8,909 nt of DNA from an uncultured Bacilli bacterium (GCA_934133115.1 CAKPAV010000055.1:1-8909); one strand, 5' to 3'; shown: positions 1 to 6,752, counted from the first letter of the stretch. A program made the numbers and translations. Notes: generated by a model from the letters alone, not told the origin.

Positions 1-74
1 ACTAGAATAATAGTTTCTATCACTAAAAGTTCTGTATGATGCTTTTTGTGAAATTGTTTAATTGTAAAAAACAT
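1..74 (-). CDS. N-terminus of an unidentified protein, cut by the window edge
   Basis: An ATG at 74 opens a frame that stays open for 24 codons to the left edge, beginning MFFTIKQFHKKHHTELLV and followed by hydrophobic residues (IETIIL). A GGAG motif lies 8 nt upstream of the ATG, which is good ribosome-binding-site spacing. The start lies 94 nt downstream of the stop of the ATPase gene on the same strand. The basic, His-containing start followed by an aliphatic run could lead into a membrane segment. Too little is visible to name a family. The open frame plus the binding site make a real gene likely, but a short chance frame cannot be excluded. Confidence 0.4.
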   Translation of the reverse strand, partial: MFFTIKQFHKKHHTELLVIETIIL

Positions 75-102
75 ATAATCATCTCCATATCAAAATTAGT
101 TT

Positions 103-130
103 AATATAAGATATTCTTTTTTTCAATCAA
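103..130 (-). promoter_or_regulatory. Candidate promoter for the left-edge gene
   Basis: On the minus strand TTGATT (125-130) and TATATT (103-108) are separated by 16 bp, a sigma-A-like arrangement about 30 bp before the ATG at 74. The region is very AT-rich, so chance matches are easy. It overlaps the hairpin described separately, and the two readings are not exclusive. Confidence 0.3.
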
Positions 131-139
131 AGAATATTT
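109..139 (-). terminator. Weak AT-rich hairpin after the ATPase gene
   Basis: An 11-base inverted repeat (109-119 with 129-139, one mismatch, 9-nt loop) follows the ATPase stop codon by about 28 nt. The stem is almost entirely A/T. It is not followed by a long U-run on the minus strand, so it would be a weak terminator at best. Confidence 0.22.
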
Positions 140-167
140 AACTAAAAACAAACTAATCTAGCTTAAT

Positions 168-1523
168 TTAAAAATCATATTTTGCCTTGCCTAATACAAA
201 TGTTAAATAATGCGGTATAGTAATAGTATCTCCCTCTTCACTAATATTATAATCACCTATTTTTATTAATTTTGTTTTTCCATAGTGCTCTGGGTGTTTC
301 ATCACAGTTTTGCTTGATTTTGTATTACCTTTTTTCGATTTTGCTTCAATTAGTGTAGGAAAGCCATTGTAAGAAATAACAAAATCAATTTTTAGACCAG
401 TTGATTTAGCAAAATAAAATGTGTCTATTCCTGCTTTGTTTAATGCATCAAATACTATCGATTCATAAATAGCACCTTTTCCTTGTCCAAGATTTCCTTT
501 GTTAATTGCGGCGATAGTATCAATCCCATACATTGATGTAACTATACCAATATCTTCTGGAAAAAGTTTAAATTGCGAATCAATTTTTTGCCCATTTAAT
601 GGAAGAGAAGGCACCTCAACATTAAATACTTTTGAGACAATATGTGCTTGTCTTAAATATTCAATTGCATCATTTTTATCATATTGCAAGCCACCTTCTA
701 CTTTTGAAACAATAAACCTCTTATTCTCTTTAGCAAGGAAAGTAGGAATCAAATCAAAAACACTTTGTATTCTCGATACTTCCGCTAGTTTAAAAACTGG
801 ATTACCATTTTTATCTTTTCTCCTACCAAAATCAGTTTTCATATCAAAAACAGTGCTTTGCAAGATTTTAAATGCGTCGACAATTTTATGTGTTTTTAAA
901 TATTCATCAACTGCTTGTGGAAACCCACTCACACAAACATATTTGAGAAATAAATCCTTGTATAAATTATGAATATTATTTGGTAAAGGTTTCCTATCGT
1001 TAAAACACTCAACAAGTTTATTAATTTGATTATCTGTATAACCCATTGCCCACAAAAATTCTTCAAAATCCATTGTTTTCATATGAAAAACACTTTCATA
1101 TCCCGTAGGAGCAGGTGTTGTATCGCCAATGACATATCCATTAATTCCTAAATAGGACCCACTTCCAATAATATTGTATCGATCATCATTCTTAAAATTT
1201 TTAAATGATAATCTTGCTCTTGGACAGTCTTGTATTTCATCAAAGAAAATAAGTGCATTACTAGGATTAATCTTTAAATCAGGAAATCTTAAAGAAATAT
1301 TTGAGATGATTGTATCAACGTCTAAACTTCCTTCAAAATCAGAACATAACTTAGGATTTGTCCAAAAATTCAATTCTATTAATTTTAAATTATTTCTTTT
1401 AGCAAATTCTCTAATAGTCTCTGTTTTTCCACATTGGCGAATACCAATAACCAAAGCGGGGGACTTATTTTCTTTTTTTAACCAACCATCTAAAACTGTA
1501 TCAATTTTTCTTTTATAGTACAC
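168..1523 (-). CDS. AAA_14/DUF4143 family ATPase, intact
   Basis: A predicted P-loop ATPase of the large AAA_14 plus DUF4143 family, whose cellular role is mostly unknown. Numbered from an upstream GTG at 1532, residues 30-37 form Walker A (GIRQCGKT), 94-101 form Walker B (LIFFDEIQ), and 123-129 (GSGSYLG) give the sensor-like strand. 'MDFEEFLWA' (154-162) ends the ATPase part. The C-terminal domain has a nuclease-like pattern: E357, D383 in KIDFVI, and E396-x-K398 in LIEAKS, resembling a PD-(D/E)xK fold. I place the start at the GTG at 1523 (451 residues). The motif AGAGGTGA (1529-1536) sits 5 nt before that codon and would itself contain the GTG at 1532. The resulting start, (M)YYKRKID, also fits the family. 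About 450 residues is normal length. Two direct repeats lie immediately upstream, and a broken gene of the same family lies behind it. Substrate and partner are unknown. Confidence 0.88.
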   Translation of the reverse strand: MYYKRKIDTVLDGWLKKENKSPALVIGIRQCGKTETIREFAKRNNLKLIELNFWTNPKLCSDFEGSLDVDTIISNISLRFPDLKINPSNALIFFDEIQDCPRARLSFKNFKNDDRYNIIGSGSYLGINGYVIGDTTPAPTGYESVFHMKTMDFEEFLWAMGYTDNQINKLVECFNDRKPLPNNIHNLYKDLFLKYVCVSGFPQAVDEYLKTHKIVDAFKILQSTVFDMKTDFGRRKDKNGNPVFKLAEVSRIQSVFDLIPTFLAKENKRFIVSKVEGGLQYDKNDAIEYLRQAHIVSKVFNVEVPSLPLNGQKIDSQFKLFPEDIGIVTSMYGIDTIAAINKGNLGQGKGAIYESIVFDALNKAGIDTFYFAKSTGLKIDFVISYNGFPTLIEAKSKKGNTKSSKTVMKHPEHYGKTKLIKIGDYNISEEGDTITIPHYLTFVLGKAKYDF

Positions 1524-1535
1524 TTTAATCACCTC

Positions 1536-1593
1536 TTATAAGAAATTCTAAGCGACTTTTCAACTAAATTATAAGAAATTCTAAGCGACTTTT
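1536..1593 (-). repeat. Two direct repeats in the leader/promoter of the intact ATPase gene
   Basis: Two identical 25-bp copies lie at 1536-1560 and 1569-1593, with a period of 33 bp and an 8-bp spacer. On the minus strand the core reads GTCGCTTAGAATTTCTTATA. The downstream copy ends at the Shine-Dalgarno sequence, and the end of the upstream copy supplies part of a perfect TATAAT. Exact duplication in front of the start suggests an operator, possibly for autoregulation. That role is inferred, not shown. Confidence 0.75.
1568..1573 (-). promoter_or_regulatory. Candidate -10 box of the ATPase gene
   Basis: A perfect TATAAT on the minus strand lies 45 bp upstream of the GTG at 1523, formed at the junction of the upstream repeat copy and the spacer. 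No convincing -35 box is seen 16-18 bp further up (TAAAAA-like sequence only). A promoter using a regulator or an extended contact is possible. Confidence 0.4.
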
Positions 1594-2193
1594 TTAGTGT
1601 TCTATAAGTTGGGGATAGTTACTTCTTATTGTAAATATACATAAAATTTTGAAAATTCCTTATTAATTATCGTTCATGATGATGGATGAAATAAATTTTA
1701 TATTTGAATATCATCTAAATTCAAACTTACTTTATCATTTATTTTAAAATTGCTATGTATAAACATAATCATGTAAATCGGATAATATGTAATATTATTT
1801 TCTACTTTTACATTGTAATTAGATAATACGAAAGCATTCTCAAATCTATTAGTCGACATAAAATAAGATAGTGCACTATGTTTTTGATAATCTTTTCCAC
1901 TTTTAACTTCTATTGGTAGTAACTGATTATTATATTCAATTAAAAAATCTACCTCTCCGTGTTTCTTGTTATTAAAATAATATTCTTTAAAACCGTGTGT
2001 TCTTAATTCTTGAGCTATAGCATTTTCAAACATTGCCCCACAATTAACATCATTTCCATTATCAAGTAGTTTTAATATAGTGGTAGATCCGTAAAATATT
2101 ATAAGCATACCAATATCCGATAAAAACAATTTAAATAAATTACTTTTTTTAATATTTTCATAACTTTTTTTCTCCATCTTTGTTTACTTTTTT

Positions 2194-2269
2194 GCCCATT
2201 GTGTACAATAATAGTAGACGGAGGGTCTGTTTCCTCCTGGGCATAGTTAAAGGACTACTGCCTTTTTTT
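2194..2269. other. Compact hairpin-rich insert of unknown class inside the ATPase pseudogene
   Basis: This segment fits neither flanking half of the ATPase. Pairings seen on the plus strand: GCCCA (2194-2198) with TGGGC (2238-2242); GGAGG (2220-2224) with CCTCC (2233-2237); and GGCATAGT (2240-2247) with ACTACTGCC (2254-2262, one bulge), followed by seven T's. An alternative helix pairs TAGTAG (2212-2217) with CTACTG (2255-2260) and would compete with the last stem. T-rich tracts flank both sides. It could be the hairpin end of an IS200/IS605-type transposon left after deletion, a tiny non-autonomous element, or a small structured RNA with its own terminator. On the minus strand an ATG at 2199 reads MGKKVNK, faintly like the start of an IS200 transposase, before falling out into the ATPase tail. 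None of these readings is proven. Confidence 0.45.
2240..2269 (+). terminator. Intrinsic terminator-like hairpin, plus strand
   Basis: GGCATAGT pairs with ACTACTGCC across the 6-nt loop TAAAGG (one bulged base), and seven T's follow directly. It has the textbook shape of a plus-strand terminator, yet no plus-strand gene precedes it. It is therefore probably part of the insert described for this locus. Confidence 0.45.
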
Positions 2270-2795
2270 ATTTTAAATTAATGAATTAATATTTTTTTCA
2301 CTTAATTTATTTGCTATTAATAACTCTTATAAATCCATTGGAAACATTTCAATTGTTCTCATATATCCAACAGGAGCAGATCTTAAATCACGTAATTCCA
2401 CACCTAATAAAAAACCACTTAGGACATATTTGTATTTTCCATTCTCAACCAAAAATTTTATTATAGTAACTATTTCTTTGCATTCTTGAATTTCATCAAA
2501 AAATATTACAGTATCTTTAGTTAAATTTTTATTAGACGCCACTTCTATTCCATCAAAAATCTATCGGAGTCATTCTTAAGCGCTGAATTAGATATTTCTA
2601 ATAAATTGGGATTTTGAATAAAATTAAACTCTACGTAATTAATTTTGTTCTTTTTTAATGTTTCACGAATTAAAAAAGACTTTCCAACTTGACGTGCTCC
2701 AGTTATAAGAAGTGCATCATGTCCATCATTTAACCATTTTTCAATATCTTTTTGTACTTTTCTATATAACATTTTATCCGCCTCCACATATATTT

Positions 2796-2880
2796 TGTCC
2801 GGTTTTCCAACATAAATCATTAACAAATGTCCTGTTTTCCAACATAATATCAATGCTTTTTGTCCGATTTTCAATAAATC
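2796..2880 (-). repeat. Three spaced direct repeats upstream of the ATPase pseudogene
   Basis: Copies lie at 2796-2815, 2828-2847 and 2861-2880, with periods of 32 and 33 bp. On the minus strand the two start-proximal copies share TATGTTGGAAAAC followed by C or A and GGACA (19 of 20 bases identical). The distal copy is diverged, reading TATTGAAAATCGGACA. The array ends 24 nt before the original ATG. The sequence is unrelated to the repeat in front of the intact ATPase, but the spacing and placement match. Most likely a multi-site operator for the now broken gene; this is inference. Confidence 0.7.
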
Positions 2881-2933
2881 AACACATTATCAACGACGAC
2901 TAAATAATGAATATGAAGCTCAAATTAACTTTT

Positions 2934-2982
2934 ATTTAAAATAAAACTCCCAAAGCTTAGTAAGTTACCAAACTCTAGGAGT
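2934..2982 (-). terminator. Strong intrinsic terminator of the His-rich lipoprotein gene
   Basis: On the minus strand 2982-2967 pairs with 2961-2946 through 16 consecutive pairs, G-U wobbles included, around the 5-nt loop AACTT. The tract TTTATTTT follows. It begins 24 nt after the lipoprotein stop codon. The plus-strand side of the stem is followed by a T-rich tract too (2983-2998), so it may work in both directions. Confidence 0.85.
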
Positions 2983-3006
2983 ATTTGTATTTTTTATTGA
3001 ATTATA

Positions 3007-4455
3007 TTAACGGTGACCATATGGTTTATGATTATCATGACCATGTTCATAGCCCCAGTCCCAATAATCTTCTTCATAATCTTGAGAGAACCAATCATCT
3101 TCATCCCATTCATCTTCATAGTCTTCACTTTCACTTGGTTCTTCTTGATTATCTTCTTTGTTATCACTCTTATTAGCGTAATAATTTTCTAAGAATGCAT
3201 CAATATCAAAATCTGTATCTTTTAGTGCTTCTAATAAAGCATTTAATAAATCTTCAGTATCATCATTCCAATTATCTTCGTCGAAGTCATCTTCATCCCA
3301 TTCGTAATCGTCATCCCAATCATATTCATCATCGAAGTGATGCTCGTGATGCCAATCGTCATGCCAGCAATGTCCATAATCATCATCCCAGCCATGATGC
3401 CAGCCATGGTCATCATGATGCCATTTCTTGCCATCTTTGAATTCATAAGCAATTACATCATTACCATCTTCATCTTTACTAATAACAGCAATAATCTTAC
3501 CTTTTCCATCACTATTTTTGTAATGAATTTCGAATATAGTATCTGTATCTTCTACACTCTTTTCAATGACGTATCTTTCTTTTTCTTTACCATTTTTTAC
3601 TTTAATTTCTAATTCAACTGAATCTTCTTTTGTTTTAATTTCAACTTCGTATTCATTGATTACACGATGACCTTCTTTTAATTGATAAGAATATTCTTTT
3701 TTAGAATCAGAGATTTCTGAAGTGATTTTTAATGATTGTCCATTTTCTAATTCGCCTTTAAATACTGTTTTTGTTTTAGTATCAGTTACAAGGCTATGTC
3801 CTTCAACAGCAATTTCGCCAGTTTCAGTAACAATAATTCCTTTTAAACGGGTAAATGTTGCATCTTTAAATTCGTTATGATGATGTTTTTTAAGTAATTC
3901 TGGAGTAACATCAACTTCTCCTTCGTCGACTTCATTTTCATCTGGTGTTTCAGTTTCAGTACCATCATCACCTTCACTTGGCTCTTCACCATCATCAATT
4001 TCTTGAGTTACTTCATTAAAGTAAATAGTGTATGATTTTCCAGACTCTCCCACTAATGAAGAAGAAATAACAACTTTAAATTTATATTCTTCTTTATCTG
4101 ACGCAACTTGCTCAACAGTTAATCCATCTCCGCTAGTTAATGTATCGAATAATTTAATATAGTTATTAACGATTACTAAATTTTCATCAACTGTTTCATC
4201 TTCACTAGGTGTTTCATCTGGATTCTCTGGAGTTTCAGGCGTTTCTGGATTTTCCACATCAGTTGATGCGCTTACTTCATCTAATGAATCAAGAATAATA
4301 GATGTAGTATAACTATCAACCGCTACAGCGTCTAAACGTGCTTTATTTGTTTCAATATTGTCTCCTTTATTTATTGGTGTTGTTCCATCCAATGAACATC
4401 CTGCTACTAATAAGCCAAACATTGATGGAATTAAAAATTTCAAACTTTTTTTCAT
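3007..4455 (-). CDS. Lipoprotein with acidic linkers and a His/Asp/Trp-rich C-terminal tail
   Basis: A 482-residue predicted lipoprotein of no family I recognise. The signal peptide ends in the lipobox LVAGC with C20 as the lipidated residue, so it should be anchored outside the membrane. Residues 67-90 are a Pro/Glu/Thr linker (ETPETPENPDETP). Residues 92-155 and about 195-340 look like beta-rich segments with alternating charged and aliphatic residues, split by another acidic linker (153-182). Residues 345-397 are dominated by His, Asp, Trp and Tyr: eleven histidines lie within 346-373, with C363 the only Cys besides C20. A second acidic/aromatic stretch (436-468) leads to a C-terminus with HGHDNH. 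Such density of His and carboxylates suggests metal binding or storage, which is inference. AGAGGAAG (4461-4468) lies 5 nt before the ATG. It follows spmB by 64 nt with no terminator seen between, so it may be read from the same transcript. A strong terminator closes it. Confidence 0.85.
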   Translation of the reverse strand: MKKSLKFLIPSMFGLLVAGCSLDGTTPINKGDNIETNKARLDAVAVDSYTTSIILDSLDEVSASTDVENPETPETPENPDETPSEDETVDENLVIVNNYIKLFDTLTSGDGLTVEQVASDKEEYKFKVVISSSLVGESGKSYTIYFNEVTQEIDDGEEPSEGDDGTETETPDENEVDEGEVDVTPELLKKHHHNEFKDATFTRLKGIIVTETGEIAVEGHSLVTDTKTKTVFKGELENGQSLKITSEISDSKKEYSYQLKEGHRVINEYEVEIKTKEDSVELEIKVKNGKEKERYVIEKSVEDTDTIFEIHYKNSDGKGKIIAVISKDEDGNDVIAYEFKDGKKWHHDDHGWHHGWDDDYGHCWHDDWHHEHHFDDEYDWDDDYEWDEDDFDEDNWNDDTEDLLNALLEALKDTDFDIDAFLENYYANKSDNKEDNQEEPSESEDYEDEWDEDDWFSQDYEEDYWDWGYEHGHDNHKPYGHR

Positions 4456-4519
4456 AGTGTCTTCCTCTTTTCCACCTAATAAAGAATGACAACTATTATT
4501 TTATTTGAATTTTTTTCAA

Positions 4520-5041
4520 TTATTTTAAAAATATTATTGCTAATACTATCCCAATAACTATGCCTACTAAATCAGTTAATAAGCCAGTTTTTAATGCATG
4601 CTTCCATTTAGTTACTTTTACTGTTCCAAAATATAAGGCTAGAATATAAATTGTCGTATCTGTTGATCCTTGTATAGTCGCGGCAATTTTAGCAGTTAAA
4701 GAATCAGGGCCTAAAGTTTTACAAATAGTATCAAAACACGCTATAGAAGCAGAGCCAGATATTGGGCGAAACAAAATCATTGGTGTTAAATCTATAATTA
4801 CTTCTGATTGAGGAATAAGTGATGTTAATAATTGTTTAATATCATCTATTAATCCACATGATTTTAATAAAGTCACACATAATAACATTCCAATAATTGT
4901 TGGAAATAATTCTTTAAATAAAGGTAATCCATCTTTAACGCCATTAATAAAAGAATTATAGGCATTGTTCTTTTTTGCAAAACTATAACCAACAGCAAAA
5001 AGAACTAATAATGGAATAAATACAAGTGATAATCGTTCCAT
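4520..5041 (-). CDS. spmB: Spore maturation protein B
   Basis: A 173-residue integral membrane protein of the SpmB type (nucleoside-recognition/Gate fold), close to the roughly 178 residues of the Bacillus subtilis protein. Hydrophobic segments lie near 5-20, 46-64, 84-105, 127-142 and 155-172. Recognisable conserved stretches are FRPISGSAS (91-99) and GSTDTTIYILALYFG (125-139). In B. subtilis, spmA and spmB mutants make spores with poorly dehydrated cores of low heat resistance; the transported or sensed substrate is not settled. The ATG at 5041 lies only 2 nt after the spmA stop codon, and AAAGGTGA (5048-5055) sits 6 nt upstream of it, so the two are almost certainly translated from one message. 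The polar loops are short and no domain is missing. Confidence 0.93.
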   Translation of the reverse strand: MERLSLVFIPLLVLFAVGYSFAKKNNAYNSFINGVKDGLPLFKELFPTIIGMLLCVTLLKSCGLIDDIKQLLTSLIPQSEVIIDLTPMILFRPISGSASIACFDTICKTLGPDSLTAKIAATIQGSTDTTIYILALYFGTVKVTKWKHALKTGLLTDLVGIVIGIVLAIIFLK

Positions 5042-5043
5042 AC

Positions 5044-5640
5044 TTATTCACCTTTTCGCTTCTTTTTTGCTTTTTTTTGATAATATTTATCTAACAACAA
5101 ACCAAATATACAAGACGCTAATGTGCCTATAAATGATAATAATAAGAAATCCGCCGGATTTTTCGAGCCATAGCTTTGCCTAATAGCCATAACTGTTGTT
5201 GGCAAGATAGTTACTCCAGCAGTATTTAACACCAAAAATGTAACCATTTCGTCAGTGGCCACTTCTTTATTTTCTTCCTTTGATAATTCTTTCATTCTTT
5301 TTATTGCTTTTAATCCCGCTGGAGTTGCAGCAAATCCTAAGCCAAATATATTTGCTGCAATATTCATTGCTACGTATTTATAAGCTTCTGCATCATTTAA
5401 GTTAGGCATTATTCTTCTTAGAAACGGATTAAGTAATTTAGCTAATTTATCAATTACTCCAGAATCATATAATATCATCATAATCCCTGACCAAAAGCAT
5501 GCGGAAAATACTAAAGTACAAACAAGTTCTAAAGCTTCATTAGGCAATGCCAAAATGGAATTAGCCATCAAATCAAAACGACCTGTAAATAATCCATAAA
5601 ATATGCAAATAACAATAATCCAAATCCAAATTTTATTCAT
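5044..5640 (-). CDS. spmA: Spore maturation protein A
   Basis: A 198-residue membrane protein matching SpmA in length and motifs. The signature MNIAANIFGLGFAATPAG (92-109) is typical of the family. Hydrophobic segments lie near 4-20, 38-58, 133-152 and 164-184, and the C-terminus is strongly basic (KKAKKKRKGE), fitting a cytoplasmic end. It acts with SpmB in spore core dehydration in B. subtilis. The A of its ATG is the last base of the dacB stop codon (TAATG), and no good Shine-Dalgarno motif precedes it within 20 nt. Its translation is therefore probably coupled to termination of dacB. The order dacB-spmA-spmB matches the B. subtilis operon. Confidence 0.94.
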   Translation of the reverse strand: MNKIWIWIIVICIFYGLFTGRFDLMANSILALPNEALELVCTLVFSACFWSGIMMILYDSGVIDKLAKLLNPFLRRIMPNLNDAEAYKYVAMNIAANIFGLGFAATPAGLKAIKRMKELSKEENKEVATDEMVTFLVLNTAGVTILPTTVMAIRQSYGSKNPADFLLLSFIGTLASCIFGLLLDKYYQKKAKKKRKGE

Positions 5641-6653
5641 TAGTTGTTCACGACTGCATAATTCAACAAAGTCGCCCTCCCCACATTAATAGTTAGACCA
5701 TTTGGTAGTTCTAAGTACATTTGTATATCATTATTTTTAGAACTTATTTTATATATTTTAATAGCAAATTCTGCTTCTTCTTTTTTTAGAACTATTCCAT
5801 AATTTTTATTAGTCACTAATTCATAATTTAAAATATAATTTGTTCCCTTATTTAAAAAAGGAATATAAACGTAATTTTCAAAATATTTTTCAAATTTTTG
5901 CTTATGAAATACAAAATCCCCTCCGCAATCAAGTGTCACTATTATTAACTCCAAATTATCTTTTTTAGCACTAGTGATAAGAGTACGACGTGCTTTTTTG
6001 GTATATCCTGTTTTTCCTCCAATTGCGTATTCATAATTTTGAACCAACTTATGCTTATTATTCCAAACTCCTTTTACAAGTGATTTGTATTGTTTTGTTC
6101 CATTTATTTCTCGAAATACTGCATTTTCCATACAATATCGCATTAAAAGCGCTAAATCATAACTAGTTGATTTATTTCCATCATCAAACATATCTAAACC
6201 ACTTGGATTAGAAAATATGGTATTTTTCATACCAATTTCATGAGCTTTTTCATTCATTAGATTAACAAAATCCTCCACTGTCCCTCCAATGTTTTTAGCA
6301 ATCGCTTGTGCAGCATCATTACCACTTCTAAGCAATAATCCATATACCAATTCAATAATATCTACTTTAGTTCCTTGTTCTAAATAAAGTGAACTTCCCA
6401 CCGTATTATTTATCTCTTCACCAATCTCCACTGTTTTAAACAAATCATTACTTTCGATTGCTATAATTGCCGTCATAATTTTAGAAACACTTGCCACGCT
6501 TCTAACTAAGTTACAATCTTTACTTTCTAGAAGTTTTCCACTATTTTGTTCCATAACAACGTAGGAACGGGCATAAATGTTATCTTCCGCATAAATGGTT
6601 TTTGTGGAAAACAAGGTACAAAAAGCCAACAAACATTTCAATAATAATTTCAT
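5640..6653 (-). CDS. dacB: D-alanyl-D-alanine carboxypeptidase, PBP5*/DacB type
   Basis: A serine DD-carboxypeptidase (peptidase family S11) that removes the terminal D-Ala of peptidoglycan stem peptides on the outer side of the membrane, limiting cross-linking. All three active-site motifs are present: SVSK (55-58, nucleophile S55), SGN (110-112) and KTG (214-216). A signal peptide covers about 1-22, with likely cleavage after IYA. Residues from about 245 to 337 form the shorter C-terminal beta domain. The start is the ATG at 6653, 5 nt after AAAGGTGA (6659-6666). An upstream in-frame ATG at 6695 lacks a binding site and would put 14 extra residues before the signal peptide. Length is 337 residues; a C-terminal membrane helix is not evident. 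The neighbouring spmA and spmB make the sporulation-type DacB the best fit, though vegetative DacA or DacF relatives share these motifs. Confidence 0.93.
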   Translation of the reverse strand: MKLLLKCLLAFCTLFSTKTIYAEDNIYARSYVVMEQNSGKLLESKDCNLVRSVASVSKIMTAIIAIESNDLFKTVEIGEEINNTVGSSLYLEQGTKVDIIELVYGLLLRSGNDAAQAIAKNIGGTVEDFVNLMNEKAHEIGMKNTIFSNPSGLDMFDDGNKSTSYDLALLMRYCMENAVFREINGTKQYKSLVKGVWNNKHKLVQNYEYAIGGKTGYTKKARRTLITSAKKDNLELIIVTLDCGGDFVFHKQKFEKYFENYVYIPFLNKGTNYILNYELVTNKNYGIVLKKEEAEFAIKIYKISSKNNDIQMYLELPNGLTINVGRATLLNYAVVNN

Positions 6654-6682
6654 CTTTTTCACCTTTAATAATTTATGATTTA

Positions 6683-6694
6683 TGATATATATCA
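6683..6694. promoter_or_regulatory. Palindrome in the dacB/metalloprotease divergent region
   Basis: TGATATATATCA is a perfect 12-bp palindrome between the two divergent start codons, and a TTTATGA pair repeats beside it (6672-6685). It lies just upstream of the -35 box proposed for the plus-strand gene. It could be an operator, but such AT palindromes arise easily by chance. Confidence 0.25.
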
Positions 6695-6723
6695 ATGACT
6701 TTAAATTAAATTTATAGTATACT
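6695..6723 (+). promoter_or_regulatory. Candidate promoter of the M6 metalloprotease gene
   Basis: ATGACT (6695-6700, four of six matches to TTGACA) and TATACT (6718-6723, five of six matches to TATAAT) are separated by 17 bp. Transcription would start near 6730, about 23 nt before the chosen ATG. No equally good promoter was found for dacB on the other strand in this 99-bp region, so dacB may use an alternative sigma factor. Confidence 0.5.
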
Positions 6724-6752
6724 TAAGTAGAAAATATATGGTGGTGGAGAAA

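Larger units (their letters stand above)
1698..2772 (-). pseudogene. Decayed AAA_14/DUF4143 family ATPase
   Basis: A second gene of the same family as the intact ATPase, broken in at least three places. The original start is the ATG at 2772 (MLYRKVQKDIEKWL), 8 nt after a GGAGG at 2781-2785. Walker A (TGARQVGKS) follows. At 2555-2559 a run of five T's on the minus strand appears to have lost one base: restoring it gives DRFFDGIEVASNKN and joins the frame carrying Walker B (VIFFDEIQ). A TAA at 2327-2329 replaces the expected Glu codon of the family's MD-[FL]-EEF motif. Past it the frame still reads ELLIANKLSEKNINSLI, as family members do, down to about 2276. About 140 residues present in the intact relative are then missing, with a hairpin-rich insert in their place. 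Homology resumes near 2160 with NLFKLFLSDIG and the nuclease-like C-terminus (GEVDFLIEY, LPIEVKSGK), ending at 1698. The C-terminal piece is an open 159-codon frame but is unlikely to be expressed as a functional protein. Confidence 0.85.

Noticed and set aside
499..972. Plus-strand open frames inside the intact ATPase gene (also 1174-1518)
   Set aside because: They lie opposite a gene with full Walker motifs, and their translations show no recognisable domain.
2194..2269. Known riboswitch or T-box leader
   Set aside because: No T-box sequence, TPP, SAM, purine or other conserved core I know is present, and no plus-strand gene follows that it could control.
2773..2874. Upstream ATG at 2874 as start of the broken ATPase
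   Set aside because: It would translate the promoter repeats; the ATG at 2772 has a GGAGG 8 nt upstream and begins like the family (MLYRKVQKDI).
2796..2880. CRISPR array
   Set aside because: Only three imperfect copies with 12-13 bp spacers, no cas genes, and placement at a promoter; spacing is far too short for CRISPR.
3195..3440. Plus-strand open frame rich in His opposite the lipoprotein gene (also 2985-3176 and 3337-3612)
   Set aside because: These are antisense shadows. The many Asp/His codons of the real gene give ATC/ATG/CAT runs on the other strand, and the frames lack convincing ribosome binding sites.
4505..4519. Inverted repeat TTGAATTTTTTTCAA after spmB as a terminator
   Set aside because: The stem is only 5 A/T-rich pairs and no U-run follows on the minus strand; too weak to separate spmB from the lipoprotein gene.
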